NCBI GenBank assembly: GCA_018623675.1
Contig: JAAZVJ010000031.1
Location: 1 to 8,520 of the forward strand
Direction: 5' to 3'
Source of the DNA: Synechococcus sp. HW_metabat.54
GTDB taxonomy: Bacteria; Cyanobacteriota; Cyanobacteriia; PCC-6307; Cyanobiaceae
DNA: 8,520 nucleotides
The notes under the pieces were generated by a model. The model was not told the origin of the DNA. It ran no database searches and saw nothing but the letters and a program-made list of their open reading frames with translations. Position 1 is the stretch's first letter; every line of letters starts with the position of its first letter. Positions 1 through 6,263 of the stretch are shown here, in pieces. The position numbers and the translations under genes were made by a program.

Positions 1-164
1 GGCAGGAGGCTCAGCAAAGGGGGTTGTTGCTGCAGGAAGCTGGCCGCTGGCGCCTGACCGATCCCGAGGGCATGGCCCTCAGCAACCAGGTGTTGGTGGA
101 ACTGGTGTGCTGGTGGGAGCAGTTGCCTCCTGCTCTGACGGGGTTGGCTCCTGTTGTTGGTTGA
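1..164 (+). CDS. hemW: HemW-like radical SAM protein, C-terminal fragment
   Basis: Only the last 53 or so codons are in the window; the reading frame begins at base 3 and ends at TGA 162-164. The peptide contains [20 protein letters not shown] followed by a tryptophan-rich end (CWWEQLPP). This resembles the C-terminal end of HemW/HemN-like proteins, where an LTxxGxxxSNxVL segment closes the protein. HemW is a radical SAM protein linked to heme handling and was formerly annotated as oxygen-independent coproporphyrinogen III oxidase. None of its catalytic region (CxxxCxxC) is visible, so the call rests only on the tail. The gene converges on panB and its last 86 bases are shared, antisense, with the 3' end of panB. 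The family call is likely but not certain. Confidence 0.72.
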   Translation, partial: QEAQQRGLLLQEAGRWRLTDPEGMALSNQVLVELVCWWEQLPPALTGLAPVVG

Positions 165-915
165 CCCAGCCCTTGAGGGCCTCGATGCACAGTTGCCTGC
201 CGGGGATCAGCGCGGGGCTGAAGGGAGGTTGCTGAGGGGTGAGGCCCAACAGGTCTGCAGTGACGCGAACTTGACCGTCGCAACCGTCTCCCGCTCCGAT
301 TCCGATCACCGGGATACCCAAGAGCTGACGCAGTTCAGAGGCCAGCGCAGCGGGAATGTGTTCGAGCACCAAGGCGAAGCAGCCTGCGGCTTCCAGATCC
401 AGGGCCTGGCGTTTGAGCTTCTCCTGGCTGAGTGGATCCTGGGCCTGGCGCCGATAGCCGAGGCGATGCACGGCCTGGGGGGTGAGTCCGAGATGACCCA
501 TCACCGGAATCCCCATGCGCACCAACCGGTCGATGACGGTTAACACTTCGGGCTCTGCGCCCTCGAGCTTGACGGCAGCCGCCCCTGAGTCTTTGAGCAG
601 TGAGCCCGCGGCCGCCACGGCCCGTTCGGCTCCGCACTGATAGCTAAGGAAGGGAAGATCTACGACCACCAGGGGCTGCTCCTGAAGCGGGCCCTGAAAG
701 CCCCTGCAGACCGCCTGGGTGTGCAGCAGCATCTGCTCAAGGGTGACCGGCAGGGTGGTGGCATGGCCCTGCACCACCATGGCCAACGAATCGCCCACGA
801 GCACCACATCGGCTCCTGCTTCCTGCACCAGGGAGCTGGACAGGCTGTCCCAAGCGGTCAACACGGTGATCACACGACCGGTTTGCTTGAAGCGGGTGAG
901 ATCGGCTGGGCGCAT
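79..915 (-). CDS. panB: 3-methyl-2-oxobutanoate hydroxymethyltransferase (PanB)
   Basis: PanB transfers a hydroxymethyl group from 5,10-methylene-tetrahydrofolate to alpha-ketoisovalerate, giving ketopantoate. This is the first committed step of pantothenate and CoA synthesis and occurs in the cytoplasm. The 278-residue product covers the whole TIM-barrel. Visible family motifs are VGDSLAMVV (Asp42, Ser43), VDLPF (Asp86), VKLEG (Lys116), GHLGLTPQ (140-147), LEHIP (Glu185, the catalytic acid position) and GIGAG with DGQV (205-216). Asp42 and Asp86 match the family's metal ligands. The ATG at 913-915 is preceded by GGAG six bases upstream, which supports this start. After about residue 253 the protein has a Pro/Thr/Glu-rich tail of about 25 residues not needed for the barrel. 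It is encoded largely within the stretch that overlaps hemW. The gene diverges from ffs. Identification is firm. Confidence 0.95.
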   Translation of the reverse strand: MRPADLTRFKQTGRVITVLTAWDSLSSSLVQEAGADVVLVGDSLAMVVQGHATTLPVTLEQMLLHTQAVCRGFQGPLQEQPLVVVDLPFLSYQCGAERAVAAAGSLLKDSGAAAVKLEGAEPEVLTVIDRLVRMGIPVMGHLGLTPQAVHRLGYRRQAQDPLSQEKLKRQALDLEAAGCFALVLEHIPAALASELRQLLGIPVIGIGAGDGCDGQVRVTADLLGLTPQQPPFSPALIPGRQLCIEALKGWVNQQQEPTPSEQEATAPTSTPVPPTPGC

Positions 916-921
916 CCGCCT

Positions 922-925
922 CTCC
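922..925 (-). promoter_or_regulatory. Ribosome binding site of panB
   Basis: On the minus strand GGAG, within GGAGAGG, lies six bases before the panB ATG at 915. It is one of the few clear Shine-Dalgarno matches in the window and fixes the panB start. Confidence 0.6.
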
Positions 926-940
926 AGGCCAGCGGGGGTC

Positions 941-958
941 CATTGCTAGCATTACGAC
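941..958. promoter_or_regulatory. Possible divergent promoter region for ffs and panB
   Basis: The 8-base palindrome TGCTAGCA (944-951) lies in the short spacer between the divergent panB and SRP RNA genes. On the plus strand TAGCAT (947-952) resembles a -10 box. It would place transcription start near 959-960, close to the expected 5' end of the SRP RNA. On the minus strand TAGCAA covers nearly the same bases. I see no convincing -35 element for either direction, so this is only a positional inference. Confidence 0.3.
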
Positions 959-962
959 CGAC

Positions 963-1058
963 TCGGACCCATGCGGTCCAGACGCCCAAACCTGGTCAGG
1001 ACCGGAAGGGAGCAGCCACACGGGATGCTCTGGGCAGGCGTGGATTCCGGGTCACCAC
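963..1058 (+). ncRNA. ffs: Small bacterial signal recognition particle RNA (4.5S type)
   Basis: The RNA partners with Ffh in the signal recognition particle, which brings ribosomes making membrane proteins to the membrane. The diagnostic apical hairpin is plain: GGTCAGGACC leads to a GGAA tetraloop at 1004-1007 closed by CC/GG, followed by AGCAGCCACA. These are the Ffh-binding symmetric and asymmetric internal loops of helix 8. Lower helices also pair: GACCC (966-970) with GGGTC (1049-1053), and ACGCC (982-986) with GGCGT (1037-1041). The size of about 95 nt fits the small bacterial class without an Alu domain. The ends are estimated from pairing and could shift by several bases. The gene lies between ftsZ and panB on the opposite strand to both. 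Confidence 0.92.
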
Positions 1059-1089
1059 CAATGCAGTGCTGGCGACGACGTTGGCCCAC

Positions 1090-1118
1090 AAAAAAGCCCG
1101 GTCTAAGACCGGGCTTTT
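1090..1118. terminator. Bidirectional intrinsic terminator between ffs and ftsZ
   Basis: A 12-bp perfect inverted repeat (1092-1103 with 1107-1118, core GCCCGGTC/GACCGGGC) encloses a three-base loop. On the plus strand the stem ends in TTTT (1115-1118), suited to ending the SRP RNA precursor about 35-60 nt after the mature RNA. On the minus strand the A-run at 1090-1095 becomes a U-run, suited to ending the ftsZ transcript about 20 bases after its stop codon. Confidence 0.85.
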
Positions 1119-1138
1119 GACTGTTTGAACGCTTTGCG

Positions 1139-2302
1139 TCAGTTGTCGGACGTGCCGGGCTCCGAGCGCATCACGCGCTGGCGCAGAAATTCAGGGATGC
1201 GGGCTCCGGTTTCGCTGGGCTCAGGAGCAGAGAACGAAAGGCCAGTTGGGCGACTTGCGCTGCGCTCGCTGCGATAAGGCTGACCGTTCTCAAAGCCAGT
1301 GGCAATCACGGTCACGTGGATTTCACCCTCCAAGCGTTCGTCCACGACGGCGCCCACGATGATGTTGGCCTCGGGATCCACCACGTCGTAGATCACTTCA
1401 GAGGCGGAGGTCATGTCCTCGAGGGTCATGTCGCGACCGCCGCTGATGTTGATCACGCAGCCTTTGGCGCCGTCGATGCGGGCAGCCTCAAGCAGGGGGC
1501 TGTTGATGGCGCTTTGGGCGGCCTCAATCGCTCGGGAGCGGCCCGAGCCAACGCCGATGCCGAGCAAGGCCGTGCCGGCTTCGGTCATGACCGAACGCAC
1601 GTCAGCAAAGTCGACGTTCACCAAGCCAGGGCAAGTGATGATGTCACTGATGCCCTTCACGCCCATGCGCAGCACGTCGTCGGCGCTGCGGAAGGCTTCC
1701 TGTAGGGGAGCACTGCCAATGGCATCGCGCAGCCGATCGTTGGGGATCACGATCAGGGTGTCGACATGTTCCGCCAGCCGTGCAATGCCTTCATCGGCTT
1801 GGCGCATGCGCCGACGGCCTTCAAATCCGAAGGGCTTCGTGACGATGCCCACGGTGAGAGCACCACTTTCCTTGGCTACTTCGGCCACCACCGGTGCGGC
1901 GCCGGTGCCTGTGCCGCCTCCCATACCTGCGGCGATGAAGACGAGGTCGGTGCCCTGGAGGGCTTGTTGCAAATCAGCCCGGGATTCTTCTGCTGCCTTC
2001 TGGCCAATGCTGGGGTTGCCGCCAGCCCCTAGGCCACGGGTCAGGGTCTGGCCCAGTTGAACGCGGTTCTGGGAGGCAGATTGCAGAAGAGCCTGCGCAT
2101 CAGTGTTGAGAACGCTGTAACCAACGCCTTCAAGATCGCTCTGGATCATTCGGTTGACGGCATTGCTGCCACCACCACCAACACCGATTACCTCAATGCG
2201 AGCGCTCTGGCTGGGAAGGATGCCATTGGCTTCAGAAGCCACAGATTGCTGGGGGGGCATCATCTCCATTCTTGAGGCCTGGCCGTTGAGCTGTGGCTGC
2301 AT
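1139..2302 (-). CDS. ftsZ: Cell division protein FtsZ
   Basis: FtsZ is the tubulin-like GTPase that polymerises into the midcell ring and recruits the divisome. The 387-residue product shows, in order, a non-core N-terminal extension (about 1-35) and the start of the nucleotide-binding domain, [17 protein letters not shown] (36-52). The G-box GGGTGTG follows at 128-134, then NDR (188-190), and the T7 synergy loop NVDFADV (229-235), whose Asp231 and Asp234 complete the neighbour's GTPase site. A short variable linker (about 338-367) leads to the C-terminal peptide RIPEFLRQR (368-376) that binds partner proteins. The ATG at 2302 has no good Shine-Dalgarno sequence and an in-frame stop lies about 27 bases upstream. 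Met12, Met14 or Met15 could be alternative starts. It follows ftsQ by 74 bases and ends just before the bidirectional terminator. Identification is certain; the start is less so. Confidence 0.98.
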   Translation of the reverse strand: MQPQLNGQASRMEMMPPQQSVASEANGILPSQSARIEVIGVGGGGSNAVNRMIQSDLEGVGYSVLNTDAQALLQSASQNRVQLGQTLTRGLGAGGNPSIGQKAAEESRADLQQALQGTDLVFIAAGMGGGTGTGAAPVVAEVAKESGALTVGIVTKPFGFEGRRRMRQADEGIARLAEHVDTLIVIPNDRLRDAIGSAPLQEAFRSADDVLRMGVKGISDIITCPGLVNVDFADVRSVMTEAGTALLGIGVGSGRSRAIEAAQSAINSPLLEAARIDGAKGCVINISGGRDMTLEDMTSASEVIYDVVDPEANIIVGAVVDERLEGEIHVTVIATGFENGQPYRSERSASRPTGLSFSAPEPSETGARIPEFLRQRVMRSEPGTSDN

Positions 2303-2376
2303 TATGTCTGTGCGGGAGGCTTCCGCCGTTCAGTGTGACCAGCCTTGAGGATTCGACTCAGATCCGCAACACAGCG

Positions 2377-3216
2377 TCAGCGTTCGCTTGTTTTCTGATC
2401 GGGCTGTTTCGCTGGGGCCGGGAGTTGCAGTTCGGGTTTGCTGGGATCGCGTAAATCGAGGCTGCTGCCTGGCTGGTTGCGCAGGTGATCGGGAAGGCTG
2501 CGACTCAGCTGGATGAGGGTGACCAGTTGTTGATCCAGCAGTCGAGGGTCGTTACCGAAGTGAACAAGACCGAGGGCCTGGGTGCGCAGGCTGAGCGATC
2601 CATTGGCTTGAAACGCGATGGTTTGCAGCGGGCTCCCCAGTTGATCCCGTCGTTCCAGCAATCGGCTCAGGGTTGGGCGTTGCGCCTGAGTCCAGCCCAG
2701 AACCTGAATGTCGCTTTCCGGTCGTTCACCGTGTTCATCCGGGGTGCGAGCCATCCAGTGGCCGCGGCGATCAACCATGCCCTGCTCGATGCCCTGCGCC
2801 CCTTTGCGGGTGGCGCTGGCAAGCGGCCGACGGTCCTCCAATTGAACGCTGAGGCCAGGGGGCAGGAGCCGTCGTTGCACTGCCACTCCCTGGATCGGCA
2901 GCTTTTTCAGCAGCTGGGCTTCGATCGCCTGTGGTTGGAGGCTCAAGAGGGGCTGGGGGAAGCGCAGCTGAGCGGCTTCAATCACCGCTTCAACACCAAG
3001 TCGCTCGCTGCCCTGCACCCGTACTTGATCGTTACGGCGCAATGTCCATCCCTGGGACAGCAGAACCCAACCCAGGGCCATGGCTGAGGATCCCAGCAGT
3101 GAAAACCGCCAGAGCTGGATGAGTCGCTCCCGTTTGCGCTCCTGGCGCAGGCGGCGGCGCCGCTCGACGCCTGGAGGCAAAGGCCCTGGGCTTGTTTTGG
3201 TGCTGCTGCGGGTCAC
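2377..3216 (-). CDS. ftsQ: Cell division protein FtsQ (POTRA domain)
   Basis: FtsQ/DivIB is a bitopic inner-membrane divisome protein that links early and late division proteins. The 279-residue product begins with a basic cytoplasmic tail (VERRRRLRQERKRER, 17-31) and has one membrane segment at about 36-54. A POTRA-like domain follows (about 62-130), with the family's VxVxGxERL-type opening (VRVQGSERLG, 65-74) and the LLPPGLSVQLEDRRPLA segment (117-133). After it comes the beta domain and a Pro/Gln-rich, poorly conserved tail. The start codon is GTG at 3214-3216. It overlaps the upstream gene's stop as GTGA, pointing to translational coupling. The primary sequence is weakly conserved across the family, but topology, the POTRA pattern and the place directly before ftsZ make the call solid. 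Confidence 0.9.
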   Translation of the reverse strand: MTRSSTKTSPGPLPPGVERRRRLRQERKRERLIQLWRFSLLGSSAMALGWVLLSQGWTLRRNDQVRVQGSERLGVEAVIEAAQLRFPQPLLSLQPQAIEAQLLKKLPIQGVAVQRRLLPPGLSVQLEDRRPLASATRKGAQGIEQGMVDRRGHWMARTPDEHGERPESDIQVLGWTQAQRPTLSRLLERRDQLGSPLQTIAFQANGSLSLRTQALGLVHFGNDPRLLDQQLVTLIQLSRSLPDHLRNQPGSSLDLRDPSKPELQLPAPAKQPDQKTSER

Positions 3217-3623
3217 AGATCGCAGCGGGCCGTGGACATCAATTGATCGATCCAGCCCCGAGCCCGATCGGCATCGGAAAACGGCACATCCATTTGGCGA
3301 CCACCACCCACCAGGCGCAGCCGGCAGCGCCCCTGGGATTCACTCGCCAACGGTGCCTCTCCTGAGGACAGGGCCATCAGTTCAACCATTTCCAGCGTTT
3401 TGATTTCGAACTGCCCCTGCTGTTCAAACTTTCCCGCCGAGAAGCTGCTCCAGGTCAGATGGCCGTCTTTGACCCGTGCGGCACCGCAGCCATCCAATTT
3501 GGCCAGCTCAGAACCCTGCGACCAGGAGCGAAACAGGTTCTGGCGTCGGCGTTCCAGCCATCCCAGTGCTGCCAGCAGCACGAACACCAGAAGCAGTGGA
3601 AACCAAAGCAAACCGTGGAGCAT
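3213..3623 (-). CDS. Conserved small membrane-anchored protein of unknown function, coupled to ftsQ
   Basis: I do not recognise a named family. The 136-residue product has a single hydrophobic segment at the very N-terminus (about 4-22, rich in Leu/Val/Phe), followed at once by ERRRQ. By the positive-inside rule this puts the C-terminal domain in the cytoplasm. The remainder is soluble with alternating short strand-like stretches and ends with a probable helix (SDADRARGWIDQLM, 116-129). A pleckstrin-like all-beta fold with a closing helix is conceivable, but this is a guess. It contains three cysteines in the soluble part (46, 100, 134) with no metal-site spacing. It starts 33 bases after ddl and its TGA overlaps the ftsQ GTG, so it almost certainly shares their transcript. 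The context suggests a role at the division site or in wall synthesis. Confidence 0.85.
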   Translation of the reverse strand: MLHGLLWFPLLLVFVLLAALGWLERRRQNLFRSWSQGSELAKLDGCGAARVKDGHLTWSSFSAGKFEQQGQFEIKTLEMVELMALSSGEAPLASESQGRCRLRLVGGGRQMDVPFSDADRARGWIDQLMSTARCDL

Positions 3624-3656
3624 GGAATGGGCTGCAGCAGCCGGCCAGATGGCTCC

Positions 3657-4718
3657 TCATTCTCGCGCGCTGTCTACCAACTTCGCCACCAGATCCTCCA
3701 GCTCAAGGCCACTGGCCTGCCAAAGCATCGGATACATGCTGAGGGAGGTGAAGCCAGGCAGCGTGTTGATCTCGTTGATCCAGAGCTTGTTGTTGGCGTC
3801 GTCGTAGAAGAAGTCGACCCTGGCCATCCCTTCCACGCAAAGTGCCCGGCAAGCCTCCAGCGCCAGATTGCGCACTTGGTTTTGCAGGGCATCACTGATC
3901 GGTGCCGGAATCAGCGTGCTGCTCAAGCCATCGCTGTATTTCGTGGTGTAGTCGTACCAGTCGGCATCAAAGCGAATCTCGCCAACGACCGAGGCCTGGA
4001 GTTGGCGTTTGCCGAGCACGGCGCATTCCAGTTCGCGGGCGGTGACGCCTTGCTCCACCACGATGCGGGGATCGAGGCCGGCTGCTTCTTTAAGGCCTTC
4101 CAGCAATTGCTCACGGTTGCGTGCCTTGCTGATGCCCACCGATGAGCCGAGGTTGGCCGGTTTGACAAAGCAGGGGTACCCCAGCTCCTGTTCAATGCGG
4201 TCCGCTATGGCGTTCTGCTGCTGAGGATCATTGAGAGCGGAGGCGTTGAGGCCCACATAGGGAACTTGGGCAAGGCCAGCGGCAGCAAACGCCGCCTTCA
4301 TGGCCAATTTGTCCATGGCCAAGGCAGAGCCCAGCACTCCGGATCCAACGAAGGGTTTTCCCATCAACGTGAACAGTCCCTGCACCGTGCCGTCCTCGCC
4401 GTTGGGTCCGTGCAATACCGGATACCAAACGTCGATGCTTTCGGCCTCACGGGGCAACGTCTGCAGCCCTGGGGTTGGTAGGGGCTGAGGCAGTTGATCA
4501 GGTTCTGCCGGTTGGCCGCTGGCCAGCACCGAGCGGGCGACCGATTCCTCCCACCAGCGACCATCGCGGTCGATGTAGAAGGCGGTGACGTTGAACTGCT
4601 CCAGGTTTGATCCCCGCTCCAGCGCTGCAATCACCGTGTTGGCGGAGCGGATCGAAACCGCGTGCTCACCGGACGCACCGCCGAAAACAAGGCCGATGCG
4701 AACAGGGGATTGGGGCAT
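3657..4718 (-). CDS. ddl: D-alanine--D-alanine ligase
   Basis: Ddl joins two D-alanines using ATP to make the terminal dipeptide of the peptidoglycan stem, in the cytoplasm. The 353-residue ATP-grasp protein has all the expected parts. [10 protein letters not shown] (13-22) includes Glu18, matching E. coli DdlB Glu15. HGPNGEDG (103-110) and the glycine-rich LGSSVGISK (190-198) follow. The omega-loop segment YDYTTKY (255-261) has Lys260-Tyr261, the Lys-Tyr pair associated with D-Ala rather than D-lactate specificity. The metal and phosphate cluster is Arg300, Asp302, Glu316 and Asn318 in [16 protein letters not shown] (315-330). The ATG at 4718 has no visible Shine-Dalgarno match. It follows miaB by 39 bases and precedes the small membrane gene by 33. 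Nothing suggests resistance-type Van ligases. Confidence 0.97.
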   Translation of the reverse strand: MPQSPVRIGLVFGGASGEHAVSIRSANTVIAALERGSNLEQFNVTAFYIDRDGRWWEESVARSVLASGQPAEPDQLPQPLPTPGLQTLPREAESIDVWYPVLHGPNGEDGTVQGLFTLMGKPFVGSGVLGSALAMDKLAMKAAFAAAGLAQVPYVGLNASALNDPQQQNAIADRIEQELGYPCFVKPANLGSSVGISKARNREQLLEGLKEAAGLDPRIVVEQGVTARELECAVLGKRQLQASVVGEIRFDADWYDYTTKYSDGLSSTLIPAPISDALQNQVRNLALEACRALCVEGMARVDFFYDDANNKLWINEINTLPGFTSLSMYPMLWQASGLELEDLVAKLVDSARE

Positions 4719-4757
4719 TGAGAGCGGGCCGATGGCGTGGCGTGCGCGCCAAAGGTA

Positions 4758-6167
4758 TCAGCGGTTCAGCGGCGTGCCACTGAGGGAGAAGGAACGCACT
4801 TCATCGATCCGCACCTGCACCAAGTCGCCGGGCTTGAACCGGCGGCCGTCGACGGTTTCCGCGCTGAAGAAGGTCAGGCGATTGGTGCGTGTGCGGCCCA
4901 TGAGTTGGCTGGGATCCTTGGGGTTGATGCCTTCGGCCAGCACCTCTTCGGTGCGGCCGGCATAACGGGCATTGCGTTCCCGGGCAGAGCGCTCCACCAG
5001 CGCATTGATTTCCTTCAGCCGCTCCACTTTCACGTCTTCCGGCAACTGGTTGTCCCAGTCGGCTGCTGGGGTGTTGGGTCTGGGGGAATAGGCGGCTGTG
5101 TTCACTTGATCAAAGCCGATCTCTTCGATCAGATCGAGGGTGCGGCGGTATTGCGCATCGGTTTCGCCGGGGAAGGCCACGATCACATCCGCGCTGAGGG
5201 AGGCATCGGGCATCCGCTCGCGGATGCGATCGATGATCCGTCGGTAGCGCTCAACGGTGTAGCCGCGAGCCATGGCCCTCAGCACGTCGTTGTCACCACT
5301 TTGAAAGGGGATGTGGAAGTGCTCGCACAGCTTGGGGAGATCTGCGCAGGCATCAATCAAGCGTTCGGTGAAATAGCGGGGGTGGCTGGTGGCGAAGCGG
5401 ATGCGTTCAACCCCCTCCACGTCATGGACGTGATGGAGCAGGTCGGTGAGGGTGTGCTGGCGGCGTCCTTCTGGTGTGATGCCAGGCAGGTCGCGGCCGT
5501 AGGCATCGATGTTTTGGCCCAGCAGGGTGATTTCTTTGAAGCCTTGGGCCGCCAGGCCCTCCATCTCCAGCTTGATGGCCTCAGGCAGGCGCGACTGCTC
5601 CTTGCCGCGCACGGAGGGCACAACGCAGTAGGTGCAACGTTCATTGCAGCCATAGATCACATTTACCCAAGCGCAGATGGCGCTGTCGCGGCGGGCTGTG
5701 GTGAGGTCTTCCAGGATGTGGTGCTCTTCGGTGGCCACCACCTGCTGGCCTGCGTCCACCTGGGTCAGCAGGGTTTCCAGGCGATTGGCGTGCTGGGGCC
5801 CCATCACCAAGTCGAGTTCGGGAACCCTGCGCAGGAGTGATTCCCCTTCCTGCTGCGCGACACAACCGGCCACCACCAGAGTGAGGTTGGGATTGCTGCG
5901 TTTGCGTTGTGCCTGACGGCCCAGGTAGCTGTAAACCTTCTGTTCGGCGTTATCGCGGATCGTGCAGGTGTTGTAGAGCACTAGATCGGCGTCCAGCTCG
6001 GCGCCTGCTTCGCGATAGCCCATCGATTCCAGGATCCCGGCCATCCGTTCCGAATCGGCCTTGTTCATCTGGCAGCCGAAGGTGGTGATCCAGTAGCTGC
6101 CTCGGCTTTGTGCGCCGTCGTTGCGGTTGGAGGAAGCAGCGGCGGTGGGTGAAGCGGAAACGACCAA
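4758..6167 (-). CDS. miaB: tRNA-2-methylthio-N6-dimethylallyladenosine synthase (MiaB)
   Basis: MiaB adds a methylthio group to C2 of i6A37 in tRNAs reading codons that begin with U, which improves decoding. It is a radical SAM enzyme with two iron-sulfur clusters. The 469-residue product shows an N-terminal UPF0004 domain with cluster cysteines Cys32 (FGCQMN), Cys68 (YNTCTIR) and Cys102 (AGCVAQ). The radical SAM triad Cys174-x3-Cys178-x2-Cys181 is in [10 protein letters not shown]. Other motifs are SHPRYF (261-266), FHIPFQSGD (284-292), and a TRAM domain at about 403-465. The TRNRLTFF and PGDLVQVRI stretches are typical of this family and distinguish it from RimO. No ATG is available in frame before the first motif; the only start candidate is TTG at 6165-6167, since upstream an in-frame stop occurs at 6210-6212. 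No ribosome binding site is evident, so the exact N-terminus is uncertain. Confidence 0.95.
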   Translation of the reverse strand: MVVSASPTAAASSNRNDGAQSRGSYWITTFGCQMNKADSERMAGILESMGYREAGAELDADLVLYNTCTIRDNAEQKVYSYLGRQAQRKRSNPNLTLVVAGCVAQQEGESLLRRVPELDLVMGPQHANRLETLLTQVDAGQQVVATEEHHILEDLTTARRDSAICAWVNVIYGCNERCTYCVVPSVRGKEQSRLPEAIKLEMEGLAAQGFKEITLLGQNIDAYGRDLPGITPEGRRQHTLTDLLHHVHDVEGVERIRFATSHPRYFTERLIDACADLPKLCEHFHIPFQSGDNDVLRAMARGYTVERYRRIIDRIRERMPDASLSADVIVAFPGETDAQYRRTLDLIEEIGFDQVNTAAYSPRPNTPAADWDNQLPEDVKVERLKEINALVERSARERNARYAGRTEEVLAEGINPKDPSQLMGRTRTNRLTFFSAETVDGRRFKPGDLVQVRIDEVRSFSLSGTPLNR

Positions 6168-6193
6168 GGCTGTAAGCGGCGCTGAGGGCCTGG

Positions 6194-6212
6194 TGATGGG
6201 GAGCTCCCATCA
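6194..6212. promoter_or_regulatory. Near-perfect palindrome in the divergent miaB / epimerase spacer
   Basis: The sequence TGATGGGGAGCTCCCATCA would be an 18-base perfect palindrome but for one extra G on the left side; the core GGGAGCTCCC (6199-6208) is exact. It lies 27 bases before the miaB start and 52 before the epimerase start, a position suited to a shared operator. It could equally form a hairpin in a leader RNA. I do not recognise it as the NtcA (GTAN8TAC) or cyanobacterial LexA pattern. The rest of the 96-base spacer shows no clear promoter boxes. Confidence 0.4.
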
Positions 6213-6263
6213 GTGTCGGTCACGACGGGTCTGTGCCAGTTTGAGGATCGGTGAACTCCTGCC

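Noticed and set aside
1413..2060. A 215-codon open frame opposite ftsZ
   Set aside because: Its Ser/Arg/Pro-rich translation is typical of a shadow frame of a GC-rich gene, and FtsZ is certain on the other strand.
4737..5840. A 367-codon open frame on the plus strand opposite miaB
   Set aside because: It is antisense to the well-supported MiaB frame, has no family motifs, and its length is explained by the high GC content and codon bias of miaB.
5950..6210. Minus-strand frame starting with ATG at 6210, considered as the true miaB beginning
   Set aside because: It is out of frame with MiaB and shows no MiaB-like residues; a frameshift is not needed because the MiaB domain is intact from 6167.
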